From positions 6,448,001-6,512,000 of the forward strand of contig NZ_CP045701.2 in NCBI RefSeq assembly GCF_009601685.2: a stretch of 64,000 nucleotides of DNA. Direction: 5' to 3'. The translations under genes and the position numbers were made by a program. The notes under the pieces are model-generated. The model ran no database searches and was not told the origin of the DNA. It worked only from the letters and a program-made list of their open reading frames with translations. Positions 51,051 to 59,199 of this stretch are shown in pieces. Every line of letters begins with the position of its first letter. The first letter of the stretch is position 1. The DNA comes from Pseudomonas brassicacearum. GTDB lineage: Bacteria; Pseudomonadota; Gammaproteobacteria; Pseudomonadales; Pseudomonadaceae.

Positions 51051-53075
51051 ATGCCTACCCAACACACATACCTGCCCCAACATCTTGCGCTGGCAATCGC
51101 CTTGGCGCTTGGTTGTGCCGATGTTTCGATGGCTCAGCAACCTACCGATGTCCCCACGACTGCCGAGCTGCAGGAGCGTCTCAAGGCGTTAGCAGAAGCT
51201 CCAGATACCAAACTTCACAATGTCGACAAACCTCGCAAAGCTGGCATGAAACTGACCAAGGCCAACGACTTGGTCAACGTCAGTGCAAATGCTGCGTTCG
51301 GCGGGATGGTTGATGGAGGTGCCGGTACCAACGTGTTGCGATTGGACGCCGCCGTGCACTCAAAATTGGCTGATACCCGTAACTTTCTGGCCTTGCACGT
51401 CACGAAAGGCGAATGGGAGCACATCGCAAGCTTCACTGGCTGGGGAGTGATCGAACCAAAAACCAAATTGATCAACACCGGCCTTATCGACGGACAGATC
51501 GGAGTCCTCGGTGAGTTTGACAACAAGGGGGATGTTGCAAATAACGTGATTGTCGAGCCGGGGGCTCGTATGGCGAATACTGGAACAGTGACCGGCCGAG
51601 TAGATGTTCGAGAGAATGCAACGTTCAGCGGCTCCGGGACAGTGGGTTTGCTGAACGTAGAGGGTCAGTTGGAGGTAGGCCTTGAAACGGGTGCCCCCTT
51701 AGCCAGGGAGCTGTCTCTTTCCAAAACTGCCGTACTGATCTACGGCGTCGACGAAGACGGTCGTAGTTCGACGATCAATGTTGACGGCACCGCGCGCTTG
51801 AACAACGCGACGCTGAAGATCGTCGGTGTACCAGGCAAGTACATTGATGCTAAAGAACATACCGTCATCAAAGCAGGGCAGATCGTCGGTGAATTCGGGA
51901 TGGTGATCAGCGAGCTAAAATTCATGACGGCGACACTGCACCCCACTGCGACGCAGGTCAGCCTGACCTACGCGCGCAACGCTGTTCCAATCGAAGCGGC
52001 AGCGATCTCCGATTACGGGCGAGCGATTGCGACCAGTATCGAAGAACCGCAACCGATCAAACCAGCCACCGAACCCAACGCCGCTATCAATGCCCTGCTC
52101 GGCAGCAACCTGATCACCGCCGCCAATGCTCTCGACCAATTGAGCGGCTACGACACCGCCGACCTCGGCAACGCCACCCTGAGCAGCGTCGCGCCGATCC
52201 GCAGCGGAATGCTTTCAGCGATGAGCCGTAATCACCCGACCGGTGAATATGACAACGGCCAGGTCTGGGTCCAGGCCATCGGCAATAGCGGCAGCCTCGC
52301 CAAACAGCTGGGCAGCTATGCCCTCAAACACTCGACAAAGGGTTTGATGCTGGGAACCGACTGGGCTGTCAGCCCCGATTGGCGGCTCGGCATTATCGGC
52401 AGCAAGACCCAGACCCGGCTGGACAGCTATCAGTTCGACGGCGCGCTCGACAGTTGGCTCGTAGGTGCGTACGCCTTACGCCAGGACGGGCCGCTGGCGC
52501 TGCGCCTGGGTGCCGTCCATGGCAATCATGACGGCAGCACCAAACGCCACGTCGCCTTCAACGGGTTCAGGGATCGCCTGAAGGGCCGTTACGATGCCAC
52601 GACACAGCAGGTCTTCGGACAGGTCGGCTACAACCTGGATATCGTTCATTTCGATATCGAGCCCTACGTCCAAGTGGGCTACCAACGCTACCAACGCGAT
52701 GCCTATACAGAAAAAGGCGGGGACGCTGCGTTGCAGTACAACGGCCAGGCACAGGAACACTACAGCAGCGACCTCGGCCTGCGCCTCGCCCGTACCTTCG
52801 CGCTTGACCAAGGCATGCGCTTGACGCCGCGCCTGGATGTCGGCTGGAAGCACTTGTATGGCAACGTCAAGGGCAGTTCCCATCAACGCCTGGTCCGCGG
52901 GGGCAACACCTATATCATCGAAGGGGTCGAGCTGGACCGTGACAGCCTGCTCCTGAAAGCCGGGCTGGACCTGGCCGTTTCACCACGGCATACGCTGGGG
53001 CTGAACTATCGCGGCGAAACGGGACAGGACAACCGCAACGGTGCGCTGATGGGCCAGTGGCGAATGATGTTCTGA
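51051..53075 (+). CDS. Type V autotransporter with C-terminal beta-barrel
   Basis: A 674-aa secreted protein. A signal peptide ends near residue 28 (LALAIALALGCADVSMA). The passenger, about 90-330, is rich in short beta-helix turns (INTGLIDGQIGVLGEFDNKG, MANTGTVTGRVDVREN). From about residue 395 begins the outer-membrane barrel (GQVWVQAIGNSG, GLMLGTDWAVSPDWRLG), ending QWRMMF with the C-terminal Phe needed for BAM recognition. The passenger is short and shows no protease or lipase motif. Function, perhaps adhesion, is open. Its stop lies 5 bases before an A9 tract that belongs to the terminator of the opposite gene. Confidence 0.85.
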   Translation: MPTQHTYLPQHLALAIALALGCADVSMAQQPTDVPTTAELQERLKALAEAPDTKLHNVDKPRKAGMKLTKANDLVNVSANAAFGGMVDGGAGTNVLRLDAAVHSKLADTRNFLALHVTKGEWEHIASFTGWGVIEPKTKLINTGLIDGQIGVLGEFDNKGDVANNVIVEPGARMANTGTVTGRVDVRENATFSGSGTVGLLNVEGQLEVGLETGAPLARELSLSKTAVLIYGVDEDGRSSTINVDGTARLNNATLKIVGVPGKYIDAKEHTVIKAGQIVGEFGMVISELKFMTATLHPTATQVSLTYARNAVPIEAAAISDYGRAIATSIEEPQPIKPATEPNAAINALLGSNLITAANALDQLSGYDTADLGNATLSSVAPIRSGMLSAMSRNHPTGEYDNGQVWVQAIGNSGSLAKQLGSYALKHSTKGLMLGTDWAVSPDWRLGIIGSKTQTRLDSYQFDGALDSWLVGAYALRQDGPLALRLGAVHGNHDGSTKRHVAFNGFRDRLKGRYDATTQQVFGQVGYNLDIVHFDIEPYVQVGYQRYQRDAYTEKGGDAALQYNGQAQEHYSSDLGLRLARTFALDQGMRLTPRLDVGWKHLYGNVKGSSHQRLVRGGNTYIIEGVELDRDSLLLKAGLDLAVSPRHTLGLNYRGETGQDNRNGALMGQWRMMF

Positions 53076-53080
53076 CAGGC

Positions 53081-53109
53081 AAAAAAAAAGGGGAGCACAT
53101 GCCCCCCCG
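53081..53109 (-). terminator. Terminator of the pyruvate carboxylase operon (minus strand)
   Basis: Read on the minus strand, a G-rich stem (GGGGGGGCATGTGCTCCCC) is followed by nine T. It lies 30 bases after the stop of the biotin/carboxyltransferase gene. It may also serve the convergent autotransporter gene in reverse only weakly. Confidence 0.65.
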
Positions 53110-53139
53110 AGGTTAAAACGTTGTATCGAGGCTGTTTAG

Positions 53140-54954
53140 TCAGCCTTCGATCTCGATCAGGATCTCGCCCGGATTGACCCGGTCGCCCTTGGCTACATGA
53201 ATCGCGGTGACCTTGCCGGCGATGGCCGCCTGCACTTCGGTTTCCATCTTCATGGCTTCGGTGATCAGCACTGCTTGACCGGCCTTGACCACGTCGCCTT
53301 CCTTGACCAGCACATCGACGATGTTGCCCGGCATGGTGGTGCTGACATGGCCCGGCGCAGTGGCTTGCTTGCGCTTGCTGCTGCCGCCGCCGACGAATTC
53401 ATTGAGCGGTTCGAACACAACCTCTTCCGGCATGCCATCGATGGACAGGTAGAAGTGACGCTTGCCTTCGGCCTTGACGCCCACACCGGTGATGTCGACG
53501 CGATAGGTTTCGCCGTGAACGTCGATGACGAACTCGGTCGGTACACCTTCGCCGCCCACCGAGCCCACACTGCCGGCCTCAGGGATTGGCAGCAGCACTT
53601 CAGGGGTCAGGGTGCCGGCATCGCGTTCTTCGAGGAACTTGCGACCGATGTCCGGGAACATCGCGTAGGTCAGTACGTCCTCTTCGGATTTGGCCAGCGC
53701 ACCGATTTCACCGCGCAGCTTGGTCATTTCCGGCTTGAGCAAATCGGCCGGACGCACGTCGATCACCTCTTCGCCGCCGATGGCCTGGCGACGCAGCGTC
53801 TCATTCACCAAACCCGGCGCCTTGCCGTAGCCACCCTGCAGATAGAGCTTCACTTCGTTGGTAATGGTCTTGTAGCGCTCACCGGCCAACACGTTGAAGA
53901 ACGCCTGGGTGCCGACGATCTGCGAAGTCGGGGTCACCAACGGCGGGAAACCGAGGTCCTCGCGCACGCGCGGGATTTCCGCCAGCACTTCGCTCATGCG
54001 GTTCAGTGCGCCCTGCTCTTTCAACTGGTTGGCGAGGTTGGAGATCATCCCGCCCGGTACCTGGTTGACCTGGACGCGGGTATCCACGGCGGTGAACTCG
54101 CTTTCGAACTGGTGGTACTTCTTGCGCACGGCGTAGAAGTACAGGCCGATTTCCTGCAACAGCTCCAGGTCCAGCCCCGTGTCGAATTCGCTGCCTTTAA
54201 GGGCCGCGACCATCGACTCGGTGCCCGGATGGCTGGTGCCCCAGGCGAAGCTTGAGATCGCGGTGTCGATGTGATCGGCACCGTTTTCGATAGCCTTGAG
54301 CTGGCACATTGCGGCCAGGCCGGCGGTGTCGTGGGAGTGGATGAACACCGGCAACGATTGCTCGGATTTCAGCGCTTTGACCAGTTCGCCAGTGGCATAA
54401 GGGGTCAACAGACCGGCCATGTCCTTGATCGCCACCGAGTCGCACCCCATGGCCTCCATCTGCTTGGCCTGGGCCACGAATGCGTCGATGGTGTGCACCG
54501 GGCTGGTGGTGTAGGCAATGGTGCCCTGGGCATGTTTGCCGGCAGCCTTTACCGCTTCGATGGCAACGCGCAGGTTACGCACGTCATTCATCGCATCGAA
54601 AATACGGAACACATCGATGCCATTGACGGCGGCCTTGGCCACGAACGCCTTGACCACGTCATCGCTGTAATGGCGGTAGCCCAGCAGGTTCTGGCCGCGC
54701 AGCAGCATTTGCAGACGAGTGTTGGGCAGCGCCGCGCGCAGTTGGCGCAGACGCTCCCACGGGTCTTCCTTCAGGAAGCGCACGCAGGCGTCGAATGTCG
54801 CGCCGCCCCAGACTTCCAGCGACCAATAGCCGACTTTGTCGAGCTTGTCGCAGATCGGCAGCATGTCTTCGGTGCGCATGCGGGTGGCGAGCAGCGATTG
54901 GTGGGCGTCGCGCAGGATTGTGTCGGTAACAAAGATCTTCTTGGACATGGTCAT
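53140..54954 (-). CDS. pycB: Pyruvate carboxylase subunit B (carboxyltransferase plus biotin carrier; oxaloacetate decarboxylase alpha-like)
   Basis: With the adjacent biotin carboxylase this 604-aa subunit makes oxaloacetate from pyruvate. The N-terminus FVTDTILRDAHQSLLATRMR is the carboxyltransferase signature, with GGATFDACVRFLKEDPWERLR and the metal-site segment HSHDTAGLAAM following. After a linker comes the biotinyl domain with the modified lysine in EAMKME (Lys569). The same architecture occurs in sodium-pumping oxaloacetate decarboxylase, but no OadB/OadG genes are here and the partner subunit argues for the anaplerotic enzyme. It starts just after the biotin carboxylase stop (6 bases). 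Confidence 0.92.
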   Translation of the reverse strand: MTMSKKIFVTDTILRDAHQSLLATRMRTEDMLPICDKLDKVGYWSLEVWGGATFDACVRFLKEDPWERLRQLRAALPNTRLQMLLRGQNLLGYRHYSDDVVKAFVAKAAVNGIDVFRIFDAMNDVRNLRVAIEAVKAAGKHAQGTIAYTTSPVHTIDAFVAQAKQMEAMGCDSVAIKDMAGLLTPYATGELVKALKSEQSLPVFIHSHDTAGLAAMCQLKAIENGADHIDTAISSFAWGTSHPGTESMVAALKGSEFDTGLDLELLQEIGLYFYAVRKKYHQFESEFTAVDTRVQVNQVPGGMISNLANQLKEQGALNRMSEVLAEIPRVREDLGFPPLVTPTSQIVGTQAFFNVLAGERYKTITNEVKLYLQGGYGKAPGLVNETLRRQAIGGEEVIDVRPADLLKPEMTKLRGEIGALAKSEEDVLTYAMFPDIGRKFLEERDAGTLTPEVLLPIPEAGSVGSVGGEGVPTEFVIDVHGETYRVDITGVGVKAEGKRHFYLSIDGMPEEVVFEPLNEFVGGGSSKRKQATAPGHVSTTMPGNIVDVLVKEGDVVKAGQAVLITEAMKMETEVQAAIAGKVTAIHVAKGDRVNPGEILIEIEG

Positions 54955-54960
54955 ACTTCC

Positions 54961-56376
54961 TTACAGGCCTGCGTGGGCGGCAATGGCGGCGGCGATGGCC
55001 AGGGCCAGCTCTTCGGGTTTGCGCTTGATCGAGTAGTTGGTCAGTTCAGGGTGGCTTTCAACGAAGCTGGTATTGAACTGGCCGCTGCGGAATTCCGGAT
55101 TGCGCAGAATCTCCTGGTAATACGCGGCGGTGGTCTTGACCCCCTGCAGGCGCATGTCATCCAGGGCCCGCAGGCCACGGTCCATCGCTTCTTCCCAGGT
55201 CAACGCCCAGACCACCAGCTTGAGGCACATCGAATCGTAGAACGGCGGAATGGTGTAGCCGGTGTAGATCGCCGTGTCGGTGCGCACACCCGGGCCGCCA
55301 GGGGCGTAGTAGCGGGTGATCTTGCCGAAGCTGGGCAGGAAGTTGTTTTTCGGGTCCTCGGCGTTGATGCGGAACTGCAACGCAAAGCCACGGTGCTGGA
55401 TGTCTTCCTGCTTGACCGACAGCGGCAGCCCGGAGGCGATGCGGATCTGCTCACGAACAATGTCGATACCGGTGATTTCTTCGGTGATGGTGTGTTCCAC
55501 CTGCACCCGAGTATTCATCTCCATGAAGTACACCTCGCCTTCGGCGAGCAGGAACTCCACAGTGCCGGCATTTTCGTAGCCCACGGCCTTGGCGGCGCGC
55601 ACCGACAGGTCGCCGATGTAGGCGCGCTGCTCGGGGGTCAGCTGCGGGCTCGGGGCAATTTCGATCAGTTTCTGGTTGCGGCGCTGGATCGAGCAGTCAC
55701 GCTCAAACAGGTGCACCACGTTGCCGAAACTGTCGCCCAGGATCTGCGCTTCGATGTGCTTGGGATTGACGATGCACTTTTCCAGGAACACTTCCGCCGA
55801 ACCGAACGCCTTGGTGGCTTCGGAAATGACCCGAGGGAAGGCCTGTTCGAGTTCTTCGCGGCTGTTGCAGCGACGAATACCCCGACCGCCACCACCAGAC
55901 GTAGCCTTGAGCATGACCGGGTAGCCGATCCGATCACCTTCGGTCAGCGCTTCTTCGATGCCCGCTACGTTGCCTTCGGTGCCTGGCGTGACCGGCACAC
56001 CGGCCTTGATCATGCTGCGGCGCGCCTCGGTCTTATCGCCCATGCGGCGAATGACTTCTGCCGAGGGGCCGATGAATTTGATTCCGCGTTCGGCGCAGAT
56101 GTCTGCCAGTTCGGCGTTTTCCGAGAGGAAACCATAGCCGGGGTGCAAGGCATCACAACCGGTTTCCACCGCCAGGTTCACCAGTTTGCGCGGGTTCAGA
56201 TAGCCGGCCAGCGGATCGGCGCCGATGCTGTGGGCCTCGTCCGCACGCTTGACATGCAACGCATGGCGGTCCGCGTCGGAGTAGACCGCGACCGAGCGAA
56301 TGCCCATCTCGGCGCAAGCGCGCACAATGCGGACGGCAATCTCACCACGGTTGGCGATCAAGATCTTTGTTATCAA
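54961..56376 (-). CDS. pycA: Pyruvate carboxylase subunit A (biotin carboxylase)
   Basis: ATP-grasp biotin carboxylase of about 471 aa. It begins with ITKILIANRGEIAVRIVRA and contains GYGFLSENAE, the glycine loop KATSGGGGRGIRRC, EKCIVNPKHIEAQILGD and the catalytic-site EMNTRVQVEHTITE. The conserved N-terminus requires a TTG start at 56376 (AAGGGAACCTCCAA upstream); an alternative in-frame GTG at 56406 would add ten unconserved residues. It precedes pycB by 6 bases and is divergent from a LysR regulator. A 709-codon antisense open frame covering this gene is a shadow of codon bias. Confidence 0.93.
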   Translation of the reverse strand: MITKILIANRGEIAVRIVRACAEMGIRSVAVYSDADRHALHVKRADEAHSIGADPLAGYLNPRKLVNLAVETGCDALHPGYGFLSENAELADICAERGIKFIGPSAEVIRRMGDKTEARRSMIKAGVPVTPGTEGNVAGIEEALTEGDRIGYPVMLKATSGGGGRGIRRCNSREELEQAFPRVISEATKAFGSAEVFLEKCIVNPKHIEAQILGDSFGNVVHLFERDCSIQRRNQKLIEIAPSPQLTPEQRAYIGDLSVRAAKAVGYENAGTVEFLLAEGEVYFMEMNTRVQVEHTITEEITGIDIVREQIRIASGLPLSVKQEDIQHRGFALQFRINAEDPKNNFLPSFGKITRYYAPGGPGVRTDTAIYTGYTIPPFYDSMCLKLVVWALTWEEAMDRGLRALDDMRLQGVKTTAAYYQEILRNPEFRSGQFNTSFVESHPELTNYSIKRKPEELALAIAAAIAAHAGL

Positions 56377-56406
56377 TTGGAGGTTCCCTTGAGCCGGTGA
56401 TACCAC

Positions 56407-56564
56407 GGCCTGGGGGTTCAGGCCGACGCGTGACCAGATGTAACAATTGGTCGCAGCTCCACACTAGTCCTGGCTGGGGATTAACAAAAATGAATAATTA
56501 TTGGGTGATGCATAAGTAAAGACTTATAGTTGCGCTTCCCGCCCCGCTCCAGAGTGCTTAGAAA
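56407..56564. promoter_or_regulatory. Divergent promoter region of pycAB and the LysR gene
   Basis: An AT-rich 158-bp gap (ATGAATAATTATTGGGTGATGCATAAG) between pycA and the LysR gene. LysR proteins commonly bind such regions; ATGCATAAG-N4-CTTAT-like symmetry (CATAAGTAAAGACTTATAG at about 56511-56529) is a candidate site. Confidence 0.45.
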
Positions 56565-57527
56565 ATGCGTAAGTCATTGATGCGTATGACATTGCGTCAA
56601 TTGCAGATTTTCAATGAAGTGTGCGACCTGAGGTCCTACAGCCGTGCAGCCGACGAAATGTCTCTCACACAACCGGCCGTTAGCCTACAGATTCGTTCCC
56701 TGGAAGAGCTGATTGGCCAGCCATTGTTCGAGTATGTCGGTAAAAAACTCTACATGACCGAAGCCGCCGAAGCCCTGCAACGTGCCAGCCGGGACATCTT
56801 CGGACGCTTGGAAAACCTCGATATGCAGCTCTCGGACATGCAGGGTTCGCTGCAAGGCCAATTGAAGCTGGCGGTGGAGTCCAGCGCCAAGTACTTCGTC
56901 CCGCACCTGTTCGCCGCGTTCAAGCGCCAGCACCCGGAGGTCAACCTCAACCTCACGGTGGTCAACCGCGGGCAGGTCATTCGACGGCTTTCGGACAACC
57001 GTGACGACCTGGTGATCATGTCCATGGTGCCCCAGGACATGGGCCTGGAATTCCTGCCCTTTCTCAACAATCCGATCGTCGCCGTGGCACCGCCCGATCA
57101 TCCGCTGTGCCACATGGGCCCGCTGCGCTTGCAGGACCTGGAGCCCTATACGTTGCTGTTGCGCGAACCGGGCTCGGGCACGCGATTGGCCTGCGAGGAG
57201 TATTTCAAGGAGAAACGGGTGCATTTCACCCAGACACTGGAGGTGGCGTCGGCGGAGGCCCAACGCGAGTGCGTGGTGGCCGGGCTGGGCGTGGCGCTGT
57301 TGACGCGCCACGCCGTGAGCCGGGAACTGTCGTCCGGCGCACTCATCGAGTTGCCGGTGGAGGAATTGCCGCTGTACCGCAGCTGGTGCCTGGTGCAGGC
57401 CAGGGCCAAGCGCCTGTCACCGGTGGCTCACGCCTTCCTGGCATTCGTTCGCGGTGAGCGCGCTCAGATCATCGGCCTGGTTGAGCGTTTCGACGGGAAA
57501 CCGCCGGCGCTGCCTGCCAGTAGTTGA
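56565..57527 (+). CDS. LysR-family regulator of the pyruvate carboxylase genes (PycR-like)
   Basis: A 320-aa LysR-type regulator: the winged helix lies at about residues 10-70 (LRQLQIFNEVCDLRSYSRAA, LTQPAVSLQIRSLEELIGQPLFE), followed by the effector-binding domain with AVESSAKYFVPHLFAAFKRQ. Its place, divergent from pycA, matches the P. aeruginosa gene I recall as pycR, a regulator of these carboxylase genes. The first ATG (56565) is used; ATGs at 56580 and 56586 are in frame. Its 3' end overlaps a small gene on the other strand. Confidence 0.88.
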   Translation: MRKSLMRMTLRQLQIFNEVCDLRSYSRAADEMSLTQPAVSLQIRSLEELIGQPLFEYVGKKLYMTEAAEALQRASRDIFGRLENLDMQLSDMQGSLQGQLKLAVESSAKYFVPHLFAAFKRQHPEVNLNLTVVNRGQVIRRLSDNRDDLVIMSMVPQDMGLEFLPFLNNPIVAVAPPDHPLCHMGPLRLQDLEPYTLLLREPGSGTRLACEEYFKEKRVHFTQTLEVASAEAQRECVVAGLGVALLTRHAVSRELSSGALIELPVEELPLYRSWCLVQARAKRLSPVAHAFLAFVRGERAQIIGLVERFDGKPPALPASS

Positions 57528-57678
57528 ATTCTGTCGCGTCAGGAAATTCGCTGATTTCGGCCAGGAGCTGGCGCTGTTCATAGCGGTCTTCGATGGCACG
57601 ACGGAACGCCATGCGGCGCTGGTCTTCCTGCTGACGACGGGTTTTGACGGCGCTGCGTTCTTCGTAGGACTGGGTCAT
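57469..57678 (-). CDS. Small conserved protein (possibly PA3496-like)
   Basis: A 69-aa protein starting MTQSYEERSAVKTRRQQEDQ and continuing MAFRRAIEDRYEQRQL, a strongly basic and helical motif I associate with a small conserved Pseudomonas family (PA3496 type, suggested envelope integrity role). GGGAGTCTCGAC gives a good ribosome site before the ATG. No signal peptide or membrane helix is seen. The last 59 bases overlap the 3' end of the LysR gene in antisense. Family call is from memory. Confidence 0.6.
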   Translation of the reverse strand: MTQSYEERSAVKTRRQQEDQRRMAFRRAIEDRYEQRQLLAEISEFPDATEFNYWQAAPAVSRRNAQPGR

Positions 57679-57781
57679 GTCGAGACTCCCAAGACGTATA
57701 CGGGAGCTTTACGATGACGACGCGGGATGACGGTTTGGCGGCGCGCAGATTACAAGACGATGAATTTGGAAAGGTGCCACT

Positions 57782-57990
57782 TTGGCGAGGAAGCTCGCTC
57801 CCGCAGGGCCATAGGAGCTATGTAGCTGTGTAGGAGCTGTCGAGTGCAACGAGGCTGCGATCTTTTCCCAGGCACTTGAGTCTCAAGCAAAAGATCAAGA
57901 TCAAGATCAAGATCAAGATCAAGATCAAGATCAAGATCAAGATCAAAAGATCGCAGGCTTCGCCAGCTCCTACAGAGCCCAGCGGGAGCC
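57782..57990. repeat. Nested REP element with hexanucleotide expansion
   Basis: An outer REP-like pair (GGCGAGGAAGCTCGCTCCCG ... AGCGGGAGCC) encloses TAGGAGCTGTCGAGTGCAAC and its partner CTTCGCCAGCTCCTACA. Within the inner stem region a GATCAA unit, single in the relatives at 31046 and 31949, is repeated ten times. Confidence 0.8.
57893..57952. repeat. Microsatellite (GATCAA)x10
   Basis: Ten perfect uninterrupted copies of GATCAA, 60 bases, between two intergenic palindrome arms. It lies between the small gene at 57469 and the RpiR-type gene, outside any coding sequence. Confidence 0.95.
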
Positions 57991-58008
57991 CGGCACGTCA
58001 AGACCGAC

Positions 58009-58875
58009 TCAGTCGTCCAGCGCCTTCACCGACTTGGGCGACAGCCGCAGGCTGCGAAGGCTGCGCTTCACGCTCTTGAGGTGGTTGACCAGGCTTGGGC
58101 CTCGCGCCATGGCGACACCCATTGCCAGCACGTCGATTACCACCAGATGGGCGATACGCGAGGTCAACGGCGTGTAGATCTCGGTGTCTTCATGCACGTC
58201 GATGGCCAGGTTCACCGTGGACAGTTCCGCCAATGGCGTCTGGCTCGGGCACAGGGTGATCAGTGAGGCACCGCTCTCGCGCACCAGGTTCGCGGTGATC
58301 AGCAGGTCCTTGGAACGCCCCGACTGGGAAATGCAGATCGCGACATCGGTGGGCTTCAAGGTCACCGCTGACATGGCCTGCATGTGCGGGTCGGAATAGG
58401 CCGCAGCCGTCAGCAGCAACCGGAAGAACTTGTGCTGGGCATCGGCCGCCACTGCGCCCGAGGCGCCAAAGCCATAAAACTCGACACGCTGGGCCTGGGA
58501 CATGGCCGTGACGGCTTTTTGCAACGCCACCGGGTCGAGCTTCTCGCGAACCTCCATCAGGGTATGCAGGGTCGTGTCGAAAATTTTCAGGCTGTAGTCA
58601 GCAACGGAGTCGTCTTCATGGATCGCAAACTGGCCAAAGCTCGCGCCGGCGGCCAGGCTTTGCGCCAGCTTGAGTTTCAGGTCCTGGAAACCCGAGCAAC
58701 CGATGGCCCGGCAGAAACGCACGATGGTCGGTTCGCTGATACCGACGCTGTGGGCAAGATCGGCCATGGAGCTATGCATCACGGCCGCAGGATCAAGTAG
58801 TACGTGATCGGCGACTTTCAGCTCCGACTTGCGTAGCAAGTGGCGTGACTGGGCGATGTGTTGCAACAGGTTCAA
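58009..58875 (-). CDS. MurR/RpiR-family transcriptional regulator
   Basis: A 288-aa regulator with an N-terminal RpiR helix-turn-helix (ELKVADHVLLDPAAVMHSSM, then VGISEPTIVRFCRAIGCSG) and a C-terminal SIS sugar-phosphate isomerase domain (VEFYGFGASGAVAADAQHKF, CISQSGRSKDLL). The SIS domain should bind a phosphorylated sugar or sugar acid. It resembles HexR of other bacteria but is not the sequence I recall for the main Pseudomonas HexR. A perfect palindrome sits in front of its start. Neighbouring pyc genes suggest a place in central carbon control. Confidence 0.88.
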   Translation of the reverse strand: MNLLQHIAQSRHLLRKSELKVADHVLLDPAAVMHSSMADLAHSVGISEPTIVRFCRAIGCSGFQDLKLKLAQSLAAGASFGQFAIHEDDSVADYSLKIFDTTLHTLMEVREKLDPVALQKAVTAMSQAQRVEFYGFGASGAVAADAQHKFFRLLLTAAAYSDPHMQAMSAVTLKPTDVAICISQSGRSKDLLITANLVRESGASLITLCPSQTPLAELSTVNLAIDVHEDTEIYTPLTSRIAHLVVIDVLAMGVAMARGPSLVNHLKSVKRSLRSLRLSPKSVKALDD

Positions 58876-58918
58876 GGGGCTGGACTCTTGTTATGGGCAG
58901 ATGCCGGGATGTAGCAAG

Positions 58919-58937
58919 CTTGTAGTTATACTACAAG
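58919..58937. promoter_or_regulatory. Palindromic operator in front of the RpiR-type gene
   Basis: CTTGTAG-TTATA-CTACAAG is a perfect inverted repeat, 44-62 bases upstream of the start at 58875. Its core TGTAGTTATACTACA resembles the HexR site I recall (TGTAATTAAATTACA), so autoregulation is likely. Confidence 0.65.
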
Positions 58938-59199
58938 AATTGGCTTTTTGCCCGTCCAAAACGTAACTGGATTGCCTCGCCGGCCCTCTGTTTTGGCCGA
59001 GGATCCCCCGATGTAGCAGCTTGTGCCGTAGCGCAAACCTTCAACGCTGCCGATCCGCTGATTTCCAAGCCCGTCCTGAGCTTCCAACTCGGGGGAAAAT
59101 CGTCTATTGGTCATTAGCCAATCACCCAGTAACTTGCTCCCATGACTTCCCGTCAGACGAATTCGTTGCCTGACGGGAAGTTATCGTCGTGCTTCAGGC
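58938..59199. other. Intergenic region with inverted repeat
   Basis: No gene seen. ACTTCCCGTCAG at 59145-59156 pairs with CTGACGGGAAGT at 59170-59181, directly after the GGDEF-EAL stop when read on the minus strand; a plausible terminator although no T run follows. Several degenerate GTAGCAGCTTG-like pieces lie between. Confidence 0.5.

Noticed and set aside
53197..54255. 352-codon open frame antisense to pycB
   Set aside because: Shadow of the carboxyltransferase gene; no domain and no start signals.
54271..56400. 709-codon open frame antisense to pycA and pycB
   Set aside because: Spans two well-conserved genes and the gap between them; no ribosome site and no recognisable domain.
57893..57952. 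CRISPR-like repeat array
   Set aside because: Six-base units without spacers; a microsatellite, not a CRISPR array.
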